A stretch of DNA of 64,000 nt from Desulfobacteraceae bacterium Eth-SRB1 (GCA_004193555.1 RPGP01000040.1:873127-937126); one strand, 5' to 3'. Counted from the stretch's first letter, positions 1 to 7,470 are shown. Notes: generated by a model not told the origin, from the sequence alone. A program made the numbers and translations.

Positions 1-489
1 GCACACAGGGAAAAATCGGTACTGGCCAAGAAACTGATCGAACAGAGTTGTGAGAAACAGTGAATCCAACAGGATCAGCTGATCATTCATTCGGATCGAG
101 GCCCAAGCATGACATCGAAACCGGTGGCATTGTTATTGGCTGATTTAGGGATTACCAAAAGTCATTCAAGACCCTACGTCAGCAATGACAACCCTTATTC
201 AGAATCGCAGTTCAAGACCATGAAATATCGGCCTGAGTTTCCAGAGCGGTTTGACGCTATTGAAGGATGCCAGATTCTTTTATTATGGCTTCTTCCTTTG
301 GTACAATACAGGACACTACCATTCAGGTATTGGTTCTCGGTCACACCGGAAGATGTACATTATGGACGGGCTGAACAAATTATCAAAGAGCGCGAAAAGG
401 TATTGAAAATAGCCTTTGAAAACATCCAAACCGGTTCAAGGAAAGGTTCCAAAAACCGATGGCATTACCAAAGGCAGCCTGATTATTAA
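1..489 (+). pseudogene. IS3-family transposase (integrase core), 3' part, decayed
   Basis: The plus strand encodes the C-terminal part of a DDE integrase-type transposase, with the recognisable motif HSDRGPSMTSKPVA followed by SHSRPYVSNDNPYSESQFK and a late TPEDVHYGRA block, as in IS3-family OrfB proteins. The frame is broken by an in-frame TGA at 61-63 (just before the HSDRG motif) and by two compensating frameshifts near 265 and 335, since the expected YNTGHYHSGIG stretch appears in another frame between them. The 5' end lies outside the window. It is a dead relic. The right end of the element follows at about 519-563. Confidence 0.85.
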
Positions 490-518
490 AACCATCACCG
501 AATGAAAGTGATCTGGTG

Positions 519-563
519 ATACACTAAATTACTGATGGAGGTGTCTCATTTTCATTGACACAT
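519..563 (+). repeat. Right terminal end of the IS3-type element
   Basis: The stretch ATACACTAAATTA is followed eight to ten bases later by GTGTCTCATTTTCATTGACA, which has the look of an IS3-family terminus, and GH26-like coding sequence begins immediately beyond it. A related end in the same orientation (ATACACTAAATTA, then GTGTCTCACTTATATTGGCA) is present at 9506-9550. Assignment as an IS end rests on position after the transposase relic and on this second copy. Confidence 0.6.
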
Positions 564-818
564 TCCGGTCGGATCATAAGAGGTGTTCGGAACAGACTCC
601 GCATTAGGACAAAAAACCCAGAGCACATTTTTTACATCCATATTTCTGAATATCGTAACAACATAGTGAAATATCTTTTTGTAAACAGTGGGACTTTGAG
701 GCCCGTAGTCGGTTTTTCCCATGCCCCAGTGGTAGCGCTCAATATTCATCTCGTGGGCAAATCGAATCATCAAGGGCCTGCCCCATGATTTTGCCTGCCT
801 TGCGAATTCAGTAATAGG
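563..818 (-). pseudogene. GH26 glycosidase (mannanase-type), internal 5' fragment
   Basis: Read on the minus strand, this fragment gives ITEFARQAKSWGRP, then LMIRFAHEMNIERYHWG and VKNVLWVFCPNAESVP. The RFAHEMN block is the family 26 motif whose Glu is the acid/base catalyst. The fragment has no start of its own: upstream codons come from the RAYT hairpin end, and downstream it stops inside the IS3-type end. It breaks off at SYDPTG, and the continuation (WNCAANFYPGDDYVDIVGI) is found on the plus strand at 9553. The nucleophile-bearing half is therefore separated by 9 kb and inverted. It is not functional. Confidence 0.75.
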
Positions 819-840
819 AAAAATGGGGTCAAGGAAAAAT

Positions 841-863
841 GGGGTCAAGTCTACTATTGACCC
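841..863 (+). repeat. Left REP-type hairpin end of the RAYT element
   Basis: GGGGTCAAGTCTAC followed by TATTGACCC forms a 7-bp stem (GGGTCAA/TTGACCC) around an 8-nt loop. Its inverse complement is the right end at 1851-1873, and a diverged solo copy is at 22241-22262. Confidence 0.75.
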
Positions 864-892
864 ATGTAAGATAAAATGTTATATATTACAGC

Positions 893-1863
893 ATGTCACG
901 TCCACTTAGAATAGAATATCCCGGAGCCTGGTATCATGTAATGAACCGTGGCAGGCGGTCTGAATCCATTTTTCGGATAAACATGATTATTTAATGTTTA
1001 TTGAACTGCTGATTGAACTATCTGAAATGTGTAATGTAAATGTAGCTGCATACTGTTTAATGACAAATCATTATCACATTCTGCTGCAAACACCCGATGG
1101 AAATATTTCAAGATGCATGAGGCATCTGAACAGCGTATATACCCAGAGATATAACAGAAGACATGGATTTGATGGTCAGCTTTTCAGAGGAAGGTACAAA
1201 TCGATTCTTGTCTGTAATGACAGCCATCTTCTGCAACTGGTGAGATATATACATAAGAACCCGTAAAAGCAGGTATGGTTAAAGATATGCCGGATTATAA
1301 ATGGAGCAGCACAAAGGTTATCTGTCATATGCGAAGAAGTGGGAATGGTTACACAAAGATTATATTATTTCCATGATAACCCCAAAAAAACGGGGCAGGC
1401 TGAAACCTTTTACTGAATTTATGCAAAAAGATGATTCAGAAGAGGTTACAAGGCTGTTTTCTTTAAAGAAACTCTCATCATTTTTTGGTCCGGAAAGTTT
1501 CATAACAGGAATAAAAGAAAATATTATTTTAAGAAAAAAAGCTATGAGGTTCCTGAATCAAAAAGTCTGGGTCCGACATCTGATTCAATCATTTCATCAG
1601 TGTGTGAACATTATCGTGTATCGTTTAATGAATTGTTGATAACAAGACGCGGGATTTTTAATGAACCTCGTAATATTGCAGTTTATCTATTACGTCAAAT
1701 ACGTGGTGAAAACCTTAATAACATAGGTGAACTGTTTAATATCAAAACATACAGCACAGTAAGCAGCATATTACGAAGAGTTTCGAGGCTTAAAAAATAT
1801 GACAAAAAAATTAAAAAACGGATAGGGAAAATTCAAGATAGTATTAATAAGGGTCAAAAGTAG
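893..1863 (+). pseudogene. REP-associated tyrosine transposase with DnaA-C-like tail, frameshifted
   Basis: The product would begin MSRPLRIEYPGAWYHVMNRG, the canonical start of TnpA_REP (Y1_Tnp) proteins, and it carries CLMTNHYHILLQT with the metal-binding HYH motif, then FRGRYKSILV with the region of the catalytic Tyr. The C-terminal part (VSFNELLITRRGIFNEPRN, then AVYLLRQIRGENLNNIGELF) is a DnaA domain IV-like helix-turn-helix often fused to RAYTs in deltaproteobacteria. The reading frame shifts at about 979, 1266, 1305 and again near 1530-1590, so at least four lesions inactivate it. The start codon ATG lies 30 bases inside the left hairpin. Confidence 0.85.
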
Positions 1864-2541
1864 ACTTGACCCCTTTTCTTCTTTCGAGTCATTTTCTATC
1901 AACATTAGTTTAAAATTTTTTCTGTCAACATAAAGGCTGCCACCCATATTTGTGGCTAAAATGTGACTTAAAATATTCCATGATTTACTAATGGTATTGT
2001 GATGCGGTGTTAGTTTGAATGCTTCTATGGTAGCTTCTCTTATTTTTTTTGTGCGCATATATTGAACACACAGATAATAAATAAACTCCATAAAACCCTT
2101 ATCTGTTTCAAAAAATGCAGTGTCTTTGCAAAGCAAACAATCCAAGTATTTTTCCCCAATTGACTCTATTCCAGAATGAAAATCTTCTTCTAAATTGTGA
2201 AGGCATACATTAATTGCTTCATGTACCTCTGGATCGTTCGTAGATGATAATTCAGGATATTTTTTTAACATTCGATGAACATGTGTAAATGCACTTACCA
2301 GTTGTTCGTGACCATGTTTTGTTACTTCTGGTGAATTCTCAATTATTAACTCTCTTATAAATTCTACATCATTGTCGTTCAAGTCGTTAAGTTTATAAAA
2401 GTCTCTTTGTTGGACAACGCCCATCAAATTTGGATTTATAATTTTATTATCACGTAGGCAATGAATCTTTTCATCTGTAGCCCAAGCTTTCAGATACTTT
2501 CTCCAAACATAATGATGTCTTCTCCTTTTATTAGAACTCAT
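1771..2541 (-). CDS. DUF4238 family protein, 3' end replaced by RAYT end (cassette gene)
   Basis: The protein begins MSSNKRRRHHYVWRKYLKAW. The early RHHYVWRxYLxxW block is the signature of the DUF4238 family, proteins of unknown biochemical role that often occur in variable genomic regions. ATG at 2541 is preferred to the longer open frame because it lies directly after the attC site at 2576-2707 and starts at the family motif. About 223 residues are native. From position 1873 onward the codons belong to the RAYT element, giving an artificial tail, so the C-terminus is truncated and activity is doubtful. It is the last gene of the minus-strand cassette array. Confidence 0.65.
   Translation of the reverse strand: MSSNKRRRHHYVWRKYLKAWATDEKIHCLRDNKIINPNLMGVVQQRDFYKLNDLNDNDVEFIRELIIENSPEVTKHGHEQLVSAFTHVHRMLKKYPELSSTNDPEVHEAINVCLHNLEEDFHSGIESIGEKYLDCLLCKDTAFFETDKGFMEFIYYLCVQYMRTKKIREATIEAFKLTPHHNTISKSWNILSHILATNMGGSLYVDRKNFKLMLIENDSKEEKGSSLLLTLINTILNFPYPFFNFFVIFFKPRNSS
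1851..1873 (-). repeat. Right REP-type hairpin end of the RAYT element
   Basis: GGGTCAAAAGTAGACTTGAC plus CCC is the inverted copy of 841-863 with one mismatch. It overlaps the stop codon of the transposase and replaces the natural 3' end of the neighbouring DUF4238 gene, whose frame runs through it to 1771. Confidence 0.75.
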
Positions 2542-2575
2542 ATTCTTCCAATTTTCTCGATAGCCAATGAGTGTG

Positions 2576-2707
2576 GCACAACGTAGAGCTGAGTGGCTGG
2601 GCAACGATAACCGAAAAGCTATGCTAAAGGTAAAAACTACCGGTCAAATACTTCCTTTCGAAAAGCGGCACGGCTTTGCCCAGTCCATCTCAAGCGCATG
2701 GTTCGCT
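2576..2707 (-). repeat. attC-like recombination site E
   Basis: On the minus strand the site opens with AGCGAAC and closes with GTTGTGC. The two arms pair over CTGGGCAA / TTGCCCAG, with unpaired extra bases in one arm, as expected for extrahelical bases. It follows the DUF262 gene and precedes the DUF4238 start by 34 bases, the usual cassette arrangement. Confidence 0.7.
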
Positions 2708-2716
2708 GATTATCCT

Positions 2717-4489
2717 TTAATTGTCAGCGGTTGCCTTAGTGTCAATTACTTCGAAATTAATGCCTGACAAGATGTCTCTTAATTTCTCTATTATGATGGA
2801 AACACGATCTTCTATAAACAGGTCAAGGGCATTTTCTGGCATACTCTCAAGCGTTGACCACTCAATCAGTTTGGAAGACAACAAGTGCGATTTAAGGACA
2901 TTTACAAAATTTGGATTTTGATTGTAGTCCCGGATATATATCAACGGATTCTGGTCGCTGATTTCAAGGTTTGTCAGTTGCGTAATATACGCAATGTTCA
3001 TAAGGCTATTATTTGAATGAGAATTCCTCCCTGGATTTTGAGTAATAAAATTAGAAGGAAAAACATGATGTAAATTTGGCTTGTCGGTAGAAAAGAAGAA
3101 GTTGTCGGCAATTACACTTCTATCTGTATACTTCCAGTCTTTAGGATTGTTGTTGGAGTATAGAGAAAGGATAGCTCTCGATAATCGACCTTTTGAGCTG
3201 TAAGATGAATTTCGTAGAACTTCTTTGTCGATTAAAAATCTATCAAAATTATATTCTTCACCTTTTTTCTCTTTATACAACAACGACAGATGGTCATTTA
3301 TGTCACCTGTATTGCTTAACAGGTCAGAATTGTGAAAACTGTTAAACCAAAAATATTTTTTCATGAAATCATAGTCTGGATTCTCATTTTTATAAAAATA
3401 ACAGGTGAGAGTTAAGTAGAAGTATCTGTAGGGAATAAGAGGTGGTCCCTTGATGTTTAAGGTGTTTTCAAAAAAATCAAATGTTTTGAGTACAGCATTT
3501 TTAGTGTCGTCCCAAATTGCCTCAACTTGTTCTGCTGTTAAATTGTTTAAATATGTTGGGGTAATATTCATTACACCCGATTTTTCGATGTTTTCTCGGA
3601 CAATCAAGGCGATAATTTGAAGATAATCAAAGTAGTCGATTTGTAAAAACTTACTATTATTTGTAGTTCTAAAATCGTCTATCAAGTCCCGAAGATAGAA
3701 ACCTTGGTTCCCGTTATGTTGAGGCCGGAAAGTTTTAGCAACCACAATGTCAAAAATATCTAAAGGCTTACCTGCCTGATTAATTCGTTCAAAAATCTGG
3801 CAGACCTCCGCGACCTTAATTCCTTTCAGCTCTATAAATGACAGTCTGTAGTTGTCCAAAACTTGTTTGATTCTTCTAAGCTCCACCCAAAATGGATGGT
3901 TATACTGTTGGTTCACCTCGGAATGATTAACAATTTGTTCTTGAACGGTGTCAAAATTTTCTTTTATGTTGATCAGCTTGACGATTAAGCCTGAGTCAAA
4001 TTTCTTTTTTCGTCCCGTGTTTCTTTTGAAAGTGCCATCTTTATCATCTATTTCGTCCCAGTACAAAAAACGCTTTTTATAAATTTCGTCGTCGGTTTCA
4101 TCTACATTTTCCATGGATAAATCCACATACAGTGAAGGGTCAAAATTATCTCTTCCCTCGATTGAGCCACCATATAATGAGGTTAGCAACGATGTAGTTC
4201 GTTGCTGACCATCTAAAAGATATTGAAATTCATTTGAAAAAGAATGGTTGTCGGTAATCTTATGGCCTCCGATATGCCTATGGTTTTGTAATTTAATGTC
4301 TGTCTTCCAAACAAGAATACTGCCAAGCGGGTAGAATTTATAAATGCTGTCCCACAATTTTTTTACATTCTCTTTTTCCCAAACCACTTCTCTCTGGAAT
4401 GTAGGAATCTGGTATGTAAGATTTTTGAGTTCATCAAGATATGTCGTAATGCCTTTATCTGTGGGTTTTATTCTATCCGTGAAATTCAT
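2717..4489 (-). CDS. DUF262 + HNH protein (GmrSD-like, single chain)
   Basis: This is a 590-residue protein. The N-terminal half is a ParB-like DUF262 domain with FQREVVW at residues 31-37 and the nucleotide-binding motif LLDGQQRTTSLL at about 91-102. The C-terminal part near residue 475 carries LHHVFPSNF followed by spaced Asn residues, resembling the HNH/DUF1524 nuclease domain. Fusions of these two domains resemble GmrSD type IV restriction enzymes, which use nucleotides and cut modified phage DNA. The role here is inferred from domains only. The gene is a complete cassette: an attC lies 10 bases beyond its stop and another ends 32 bases before its ATG. It is AT-rich relative to the core genes, which fits transfer. 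Confidence 0.8.
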   Translation of the reverse strand: MNFTDRIKPTDKGITTYLDELKNLTYQIPTFQREVVWEKENVKKLWDSIYKFYPLGSILVWKTDIKLQNHRHIGGHKITDNHSFSNEFQYLLDGQQRTTSLLTSLYGGSIEGRDNFDPSLYVDLSMENVDETDDEIYKKRFLYWDEIDDKDGTFKRNTGRKKKFDSGLIVKLINIKENFDTVQEQIVNHSEVNQQYNHPFWVELRRIKQVLDNYRLSFIELKGIKVAEVCQIFERINQAGKPLDIFDIVVAKTFRPQHNGNQGFYLRDLIDDFRTTNNSKFLQIDYFDYLQIIALIVRENIEKSGVMNITPTYLNNLTAEQVEAIWDDTKNAVLKTFDFFENTLNIKGPPLIPYRYFYLTLTCYFYKNENPDYDFMKKYFWFNSFHNSDLLSNTGDINDHLSLLYKEKKGEEYNFDRFLIDKEVLRNSSYSSKGRLSRAILSLYSNNNPKDWKYTDRSVIADNFFFSTDKPNLHHVFPSNFITQNPGRNSHSNNSLMNIAYITQLTNLEISDQNPLIYIRDYNQNPNFVNVLKSHLLSSKLIEWSTLESMPENALDLFIEDRVSIIIEKLRDILSGINFEVIDTKATADN

Positions 4490-4520
4490 GAGTACCTCAT
4501 TTTGTGGTTATCGTTGTGAC

Positions 4521-4620
4521 AGCGAACGCCTAAAATGAGCTGACACAAAAGCTGCTGAAATATTAGGTTTTACGAAAAATCGGCTCGGCTTTTGTGGTCA
4601 GCTCCATTTTTTTGTTGGGC
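4521..4620 (-). repeat. attC-like recombination site D
   Basis: On the minus strand it begins with GCCCAAC (consensus RYYYAAC) and ends with GTTCGCT. The arms GAGCTGACCACAAAAG and CTTTTGTGTCAGCTC pair fully except for one unpaired C, matching the extrahelical base that orients attC recombination. It lies between the lipoprotein gene and the DUF262 gene. This is the clearest of the five sites. Confidence 0.8.
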
Positions 4621-4679
4621 TTTCTTGTGGTTTGTGTAAAATCTTTAAAGGATGAAGACCCTTCGGTTTTAGAATTTAT

Positions 4680-5141
4680 TTATTTATTACATCTGTCAAA
4701 ACATTCATTCTTGGTGTAGTCAGTATATTTAAGGCATTTATTGTAACAATCATCAAATTCGGTTTGACTCGGGTCATTTCCGTAGGGTGAAAATGCAGAT
4801 CTGCATTTTAATGCAGCTGCCCGTCCGTTTAGCCAAGCTATATTTTTCCTTGCTAGTATCCTTATATATGTTTGATCCATTGTGCTGTCTAACATTGAAG
4901 AAGCTGTATCGATGATCGATTGTACCCGCGCAATTTCATTCCGGATCCATTGACATTGTTTTACTTTCTCTGCCTCAGAAGAGGGTAAATTACGGTCAAC
5001 AGAAAAATCAGTATAATGTGGTTGTTTCTTAGTTGCTTCTTGTCTTACCGGAGTTGTTTCCTGTCTTACCGGGGTTGTTGAGCATCCCAAGATTGGGCTA
5101 AAAAGTACAATTATCAATGCTATGAAGGCCATTCTTTTCAT
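4680..5141 (-). CDS. Small cysteine-rich lipoprotein with a duplicated heptapeptide
   Basis: The start at 5141 is chosen because it follows AAAGGAAAAATC and begins a type II signal peptide, MKRMAFIALIIVLFSPILGC, with a lipobox before Cys20. The mature protein begins with a tandem TTPVRQE/TTPVRQE repeat and ends in a Cys-rich segment (CYNKCLKYTDYTKNECFDRC) whose CxxxC spacing suggests disulfides. About 153 residues. No family was recognised. It is probably anchored in a membrane on the periplasmic side. There is no attC between it and the gene starting at 5613, so both may have travelled as one cassette; its own attC (4521-4620) follows. Confidence 0.65.
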   Translation of the reverse strand: MKRMAFIALIIVLFSPILGCSTTPVRQETTPVRQEATKKQPHYTDFSVDRNLPSSEAEKVKQCQWIRNEIARVQSIIDTASSMLDSTMDQTYIRILARKNIAWLNGRAAALKCRSAFSPYGNDPSQTEFDDCYNKCLKYTDYTKNECFDRCNK

Positions 5142-5259
5142 GATTTTTCCTTTATTCTCTTTGCAAAACCCGTTTTTACACAAACCGGTGGTAGAAACTT
5201 TATGTCATTCTGCTTATTCAGTATTTATTTGTCGAATTAAAGCTTTAATGTTTATGAAT

Positions 5260-5613
5260 TTAGCAAATTGAAAAAATTCTGAAGTATCGATATGATAGCT
5301 TTTTAATTTTTTTATATACTTGCCTATCTGACAATTCCGTGTGGTATAAATTGTCAAATTCGATTGTCGAATATGTAGCACATTGGGTAGAAAGAAATTG
5401 TCCCTTTTGAAGAGTATTAATTATTTGATCAAGGATTGATATCTTATTTTTTGTCTGTTCTTGATTGAATCGGACTTCATCTATTAAAGCATTCTTACAA
5501 TCTTTTCGTTCTTTACACTTTTTAATTATTGCTGAAAGCTCTGCAAAACCGAACCCTATAACAATACCTAATATCGTCCATGTTCCATTGTGATTTAATA
5601 TCTCAGTGCACAT
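5260..5613 (-). CDS. Small single-span membrane protein, hypothetical (cassette gene)
   Basis: This 117-residue protein has one hydrophobic stretch at about residues 12-30 (WTILGIVIGFGFAELSAII), followed by a charged, probably helical segment that would lie in the cytoplasm if the short N-terminus faces out. The ATG at 5613 lies 14 bases after the attC core GTTATGC, which is typical for the first gene of a cassette. No family was recognised. Similar short membrane-anchored proteins of unknown role are common in integron cassettes. Confidence 0.55.
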   Translation of the reverse strand: MCTEILNHNGTWTILGIVIGFGFAELSAIIKKCKERKDCKNALIDEVRFNQEQTKNKISILDQIINTLQKGQFLSTQCATYSTIEFDNLYHTELSDRQVYKKIKKLSYRYFRIFSIC

Positions 5614-5626
5614 AGAATTTTCCTTG

Positions 5627-5749
5627 GCATAACGTTAAGTTGAGGGGTCGGGGGCTTATGCCTACAACCTCCACAAAGTTAAAATTTATGTTAAAGCCAA
5701 AACCTTCGAGAGCCGCTCAGTAGCCCCCGATCCGCTCAAACGGTTTGTT
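5627..5749 (-). repeat. attC-like recombination site C
   Basis: Minus strand: starts AACAAACCGTTTGAGCGGAT and ends TCAACTTAACGTTATGC. The arms pair as GATCGGGGGCT / AGCCCCCGA with one unpaired A. The AACAAAnCG...CGTTATGC layout is close to Vibrio-type attC sites. It separates the HEPN-like gene from the small membrane protein gene. Confidence 0.8.
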
Positions 5750-5764
5750 CTGTATTGAGTCTTT

Positions 5765-6229
5765 TCATAATTTGATTTTTAACATGAGATCGAGATTCTC
5801 GTTCCAAAGTGTTCCAATCAGTAATTTGCAAAAATGAGCCAAATCATTCGGTTTCAGTTTAGATTCTCCTGGTAAAAATCTATCTAATCCATTATTCAAA
5901 ATTTGCCATTCTGCGGTAGTGATTGAAAATGAGGCTTCATGAGCCGCTCGATTCCTGATTTTTCTAAATTTATCTAAAATTTGGAATAGCGTGTCATCTA
6001 AAAAACTTAGCTCATTTAGCAAGGTTAGCTTAACTGAAAGTGTAAAATCACGGGTGTTTTTAGTTATTCTTTTTTTTCCATGCTTGCATTTTTTATCAAT
6101 AATACAATTTAGAAAAAGTTCTATATAACCATGGGCAATTATTACAAGAGATCGATGATGCTTTTCTACAGAAATTAACTCTTCAAAAAAAGCTTCAAGT
6201 ATATCTTTGTCACTCTTTGAATTTGCCAA
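5765..6229 (-). CDS. HEPN-like / MltR-type protein (cassette gene)
   Basis: This 154-residue, mostly helical protein contains RKIRNRAAHE at residues 89-98, in which R92 and H97 form the Rx4H motif of HEPN-fold proteins. The overall pattern (HGYIELFLNCII early, then the RNRAAH motif) resembles the MltR/DUF4145-type group. HEPN proteins often act as RNases in toxin-antitoxin and abortive infection systems, but MltR-like members are regulators, so the function remains open. A GGAGGTAC ribosome-binding site precedes the ATG. The gene lies between attC sites B and C and so forms a single-gene cassette. Confidence 0.6.
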   Translation of the reverse strand: MANSKSDKDILEAFFEELISVEKHHRSLVIIAHGYIELFLNCIIDKKCKHGKKRITKNTRDFTLSVKLTLLNELSFLDDTLFQILDKFRKIRNRAAHEASFSITTAEWQILNNGLDRFLPGESKLKPNDLAHFCKLLIGTLWNENLDLMLKIKL

Positions 6230-6253
6230 ATTTGTACCTCCGGTTATCCTGAT

Positions 6254-6315
6254 ACAGAACGTCGCTTTTCAGCGGGCGCGGCTTTTTGCGCTCCGCTGCA
6301 AAAGCCTTGTTATGC
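6254..6315 (-). repeat. attC-like recombination site B (short)
   Basis: Minus strand: GCATAACAAGGCTTTTGCAG at the start and CGCTGAAAAGCGACGTTCTG at the end. GCTTTTGCAGCGG pairs with CCGCTGAAAAGC leaving one unpaired G. At about 62 bp it is the shortest site of the array. The stop codon TAA of the upstream gene lies inside the opening GCATAAC, as is common for cassette genes. Confidence 0.8.
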
Positions 6316-6525
6316 ATTTATAATTCCATGTGAAATCAGATACTCGATCCCTTTTGGGGTTATACCATACCTGTTAATAATGTCTTTGATCATCAGGCCT
6401 TCGTTAATTGCTTTAGACATATATCTATCAAATGTCAGCCGATGCATGTCTGTATTTACAAGCATTGATTTAAGACTAATAACCTCATCAGGGTTATTGT
6501 TGAATGCTTCAGACACTGCTGTCAT
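6310..6525 (-). CDS. C-terminal winged-helix-like fragment, probably the shifted 3' part of the TIR gene
   Basis: Seventy-one residues follow the ATG at 6525, but the frame is open from 6606 and reads GTNPFKPLGESKPDRISDG upstream of this Met, which looks like native coding sequence. The C-terminal half (YGITPKGIEYLISHGIINA) resembles the end of a winged-helix domain. The TIR frame closes at 6594, only about 12 bases after this frame opens, so a single-base slip near 6600 would join the two into one protein of about 247 residues. Alternatively it is a separate small gene. No ribosome-binding site stands out at 6525. Confidence 0.5.
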   Translation of the reverse strand: MTAVSEAFNNNPDEVISLKSMLVNTDMHRLTFDRYMSKAINEGLMIKDIINRYGITPKGIEYLISHGIINA

Positions 6526-6593
6526 TACATGTTTGAGACCATCTGAGATCCTATCCGGTTTCGATTCGCCCAGCGGTTTAAAGGGATTGGTGC

Positions 6594-7052
6594 CTATTCC
6601 TGGCTTTCAAATAATGGAGAATTAAGAAGAGTCCTAAGTAGCTCATCAAGGCTGTATTCAACATCCTCATCTTTAGAAAAATCTATGTACAGTTTTGAAC
6701 CGAGAAACGTTGGGAGTTGTCCACCAGATCCTTGCCTAATAATTGGGATGACTTTATTACTATCAATTTTTTGTAATAAAGAGGAGGTCATAATCATTTT
6801 TTCGTAGCCTACTCCTCCCTCACCAGCATTAGCTTTCTCGACATATCGATTGGTGCAAATCATGAGCGCGAAATCAGATCTTGCAAGCTCCGTTTCCATG
6901 AAGTGAGGCAAGTCATCTCCCGGTTTCAAATCCCATTGATCAAGGACGGAATCAACGCCACGGTTTCGGAGAGTTGTAGCAAAATCCAATACCCAACCCT
7001 TATGTTCAGCGGAGTCATGTGAATATGAAATAAATACTCTAGGTGGTTTCAT
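6594..7052 (-). CDS. TIR/SEFIR domain protein (cassette gene)
   Basis: This 152-residue protein starts MKPPRVFISYSHDSAEHKGW, the SEFIR/TIR_2 signature. It continues with LRNRGVDSVLDQWDLKPGDD and an FALMICTNRYVEKAN strand, and ends with the conserved GSKLYIDF segment. TIR domains in bacteria can cleave NAD+ or produce nucleotide signals during phage defence; SEFIR members are less well characterised. Only the TIR domain is in this frame, and the expected C-terminal partner appears shifted (see 6310-6525). The ATG at 7052 lies 30 bases after attC site A, as expected for a cassette. Confidence 0.75.
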   Translation of the reverse strand: MKPPRVFISYSHDSAEHKGWVLDFATTLRNRGVDSVLDQWDLKPGDDLPHFMETELARSDFALMICTNRYVEKANAGEGGVGYEKMIMTSSLLQKIDSNKVIPIIRQGSGGQLPTFLGSKLYIDFSKDEDVEYSLDELLRTLLNSPLFESQE

Positions 7053-7081
7053 AAAATATTTCTGTTCCTACATGTGTTTTT

Positions 7082-7183
7082 GCATAACGGAAAGGTCAGC
7101 AGCGGGCCAAGGAATCGCGAATATGCACAAATTTTACGAAAAATGCCATCGCTTTCCCCGTCTGCTGCACTTAAAGGTTAGGA
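7082..7183 (-). repeat. attC-like recombination site A
   Basis: Minus strand: begins TCCTAACCTTTAAGTGCAGC and ends TGCTGACCTTTCCGTTATGC. CAGCAGACGGG pairs with CCCGCTGCTG with one unpaired A. The stop codon of the upstream cassette gene (TAA, 7178-7180) overlaps the opening TCCTAAC. Confidence 0.8.
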
Positions 7184-7470
7184 GCCGACAGCCCTGAGCG
7201 TAGGTACAGGGAGCACTTTGTCAATATAGAAACCATTTGTACAGCGGTAGATACCGATCTGCTGCGCGTCTTTGCACTTCGCTTTATCTCGATAGCGGAG
7301 ACTCCCATCGATTATTACTTCGGCAACAGGATCACCTGCCCTAGGGTAAAGGTTCTCGAAGAAGTAAGTGCGCTCAGCCAGATGCACGATTCCATCAGAA
7401 GTGATCACCGCCTTAGGGCTTGATGTCGTATGTGGTTGCACACCATCACGCCACTTGCATTCCTTGTCAA
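7178..7470 (-). CDS. Hypothetical cassette gene, 5' end removed by IS21
   Basis: About 97 native residues are readable, starting DKECKWRDGVQPHTTSSPKA and ending VLPVPTLRAVGS with its stop inside attC site A. Codons before 7470 come from the end of the IS21 element, so the true start is lost. The frame remains open into the IS, so a chimeric product from a GTG in the IS end is possible. There is no recognised family. It is the first preserved cassette of the array. Confidence 0.5.

Larger units (their letters stand above)
841..1873 (+). mobile_element. RAYT (REP-associated tyrosine transposase) element with inverted hairpin ends
   Basis: A Y1-transposase relic (893-1863) is bracketed by two 23-bp ends that are inverted copies with one mismatch: GGGGTCAAGTCTAC at 841 and its complement GTAGACTTGACCCC ending at 1873. 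Each end is itself a small hairpin (GGGTCAA / TTGACCC stem). This is the organisation of IS200/REPtron-like elements mobilised by RAYTs. The element sits exactly between the GH26 fragment and the truncated DUF4238 gene, so its insertion or a rearrangement through it ended both. A partial extra copy of the left edge (AAAAATGGGGTCAAGG) precedes it at about 819-834. Confidence 0.8.

Noticed and set aside
552-848. A 98-codon minus-strand open frame as an intact gene
   Set aside because: Its first residues come from the RAYT end and its last from an IS end; only the middle is GH26, so it is a fragment.
1301-1863. Two separate plus-strand genes after the RAYT start
   Set aside because: They are consecutive pieces of one frameshifted RAYT, joined by matching homology across frames.
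5184-5259. A possible sixth attC between the lipoprotein and membrane protein genes
   Set aside because: No RYYYAAC/GTTRRRY boxes and no paired arms were found.
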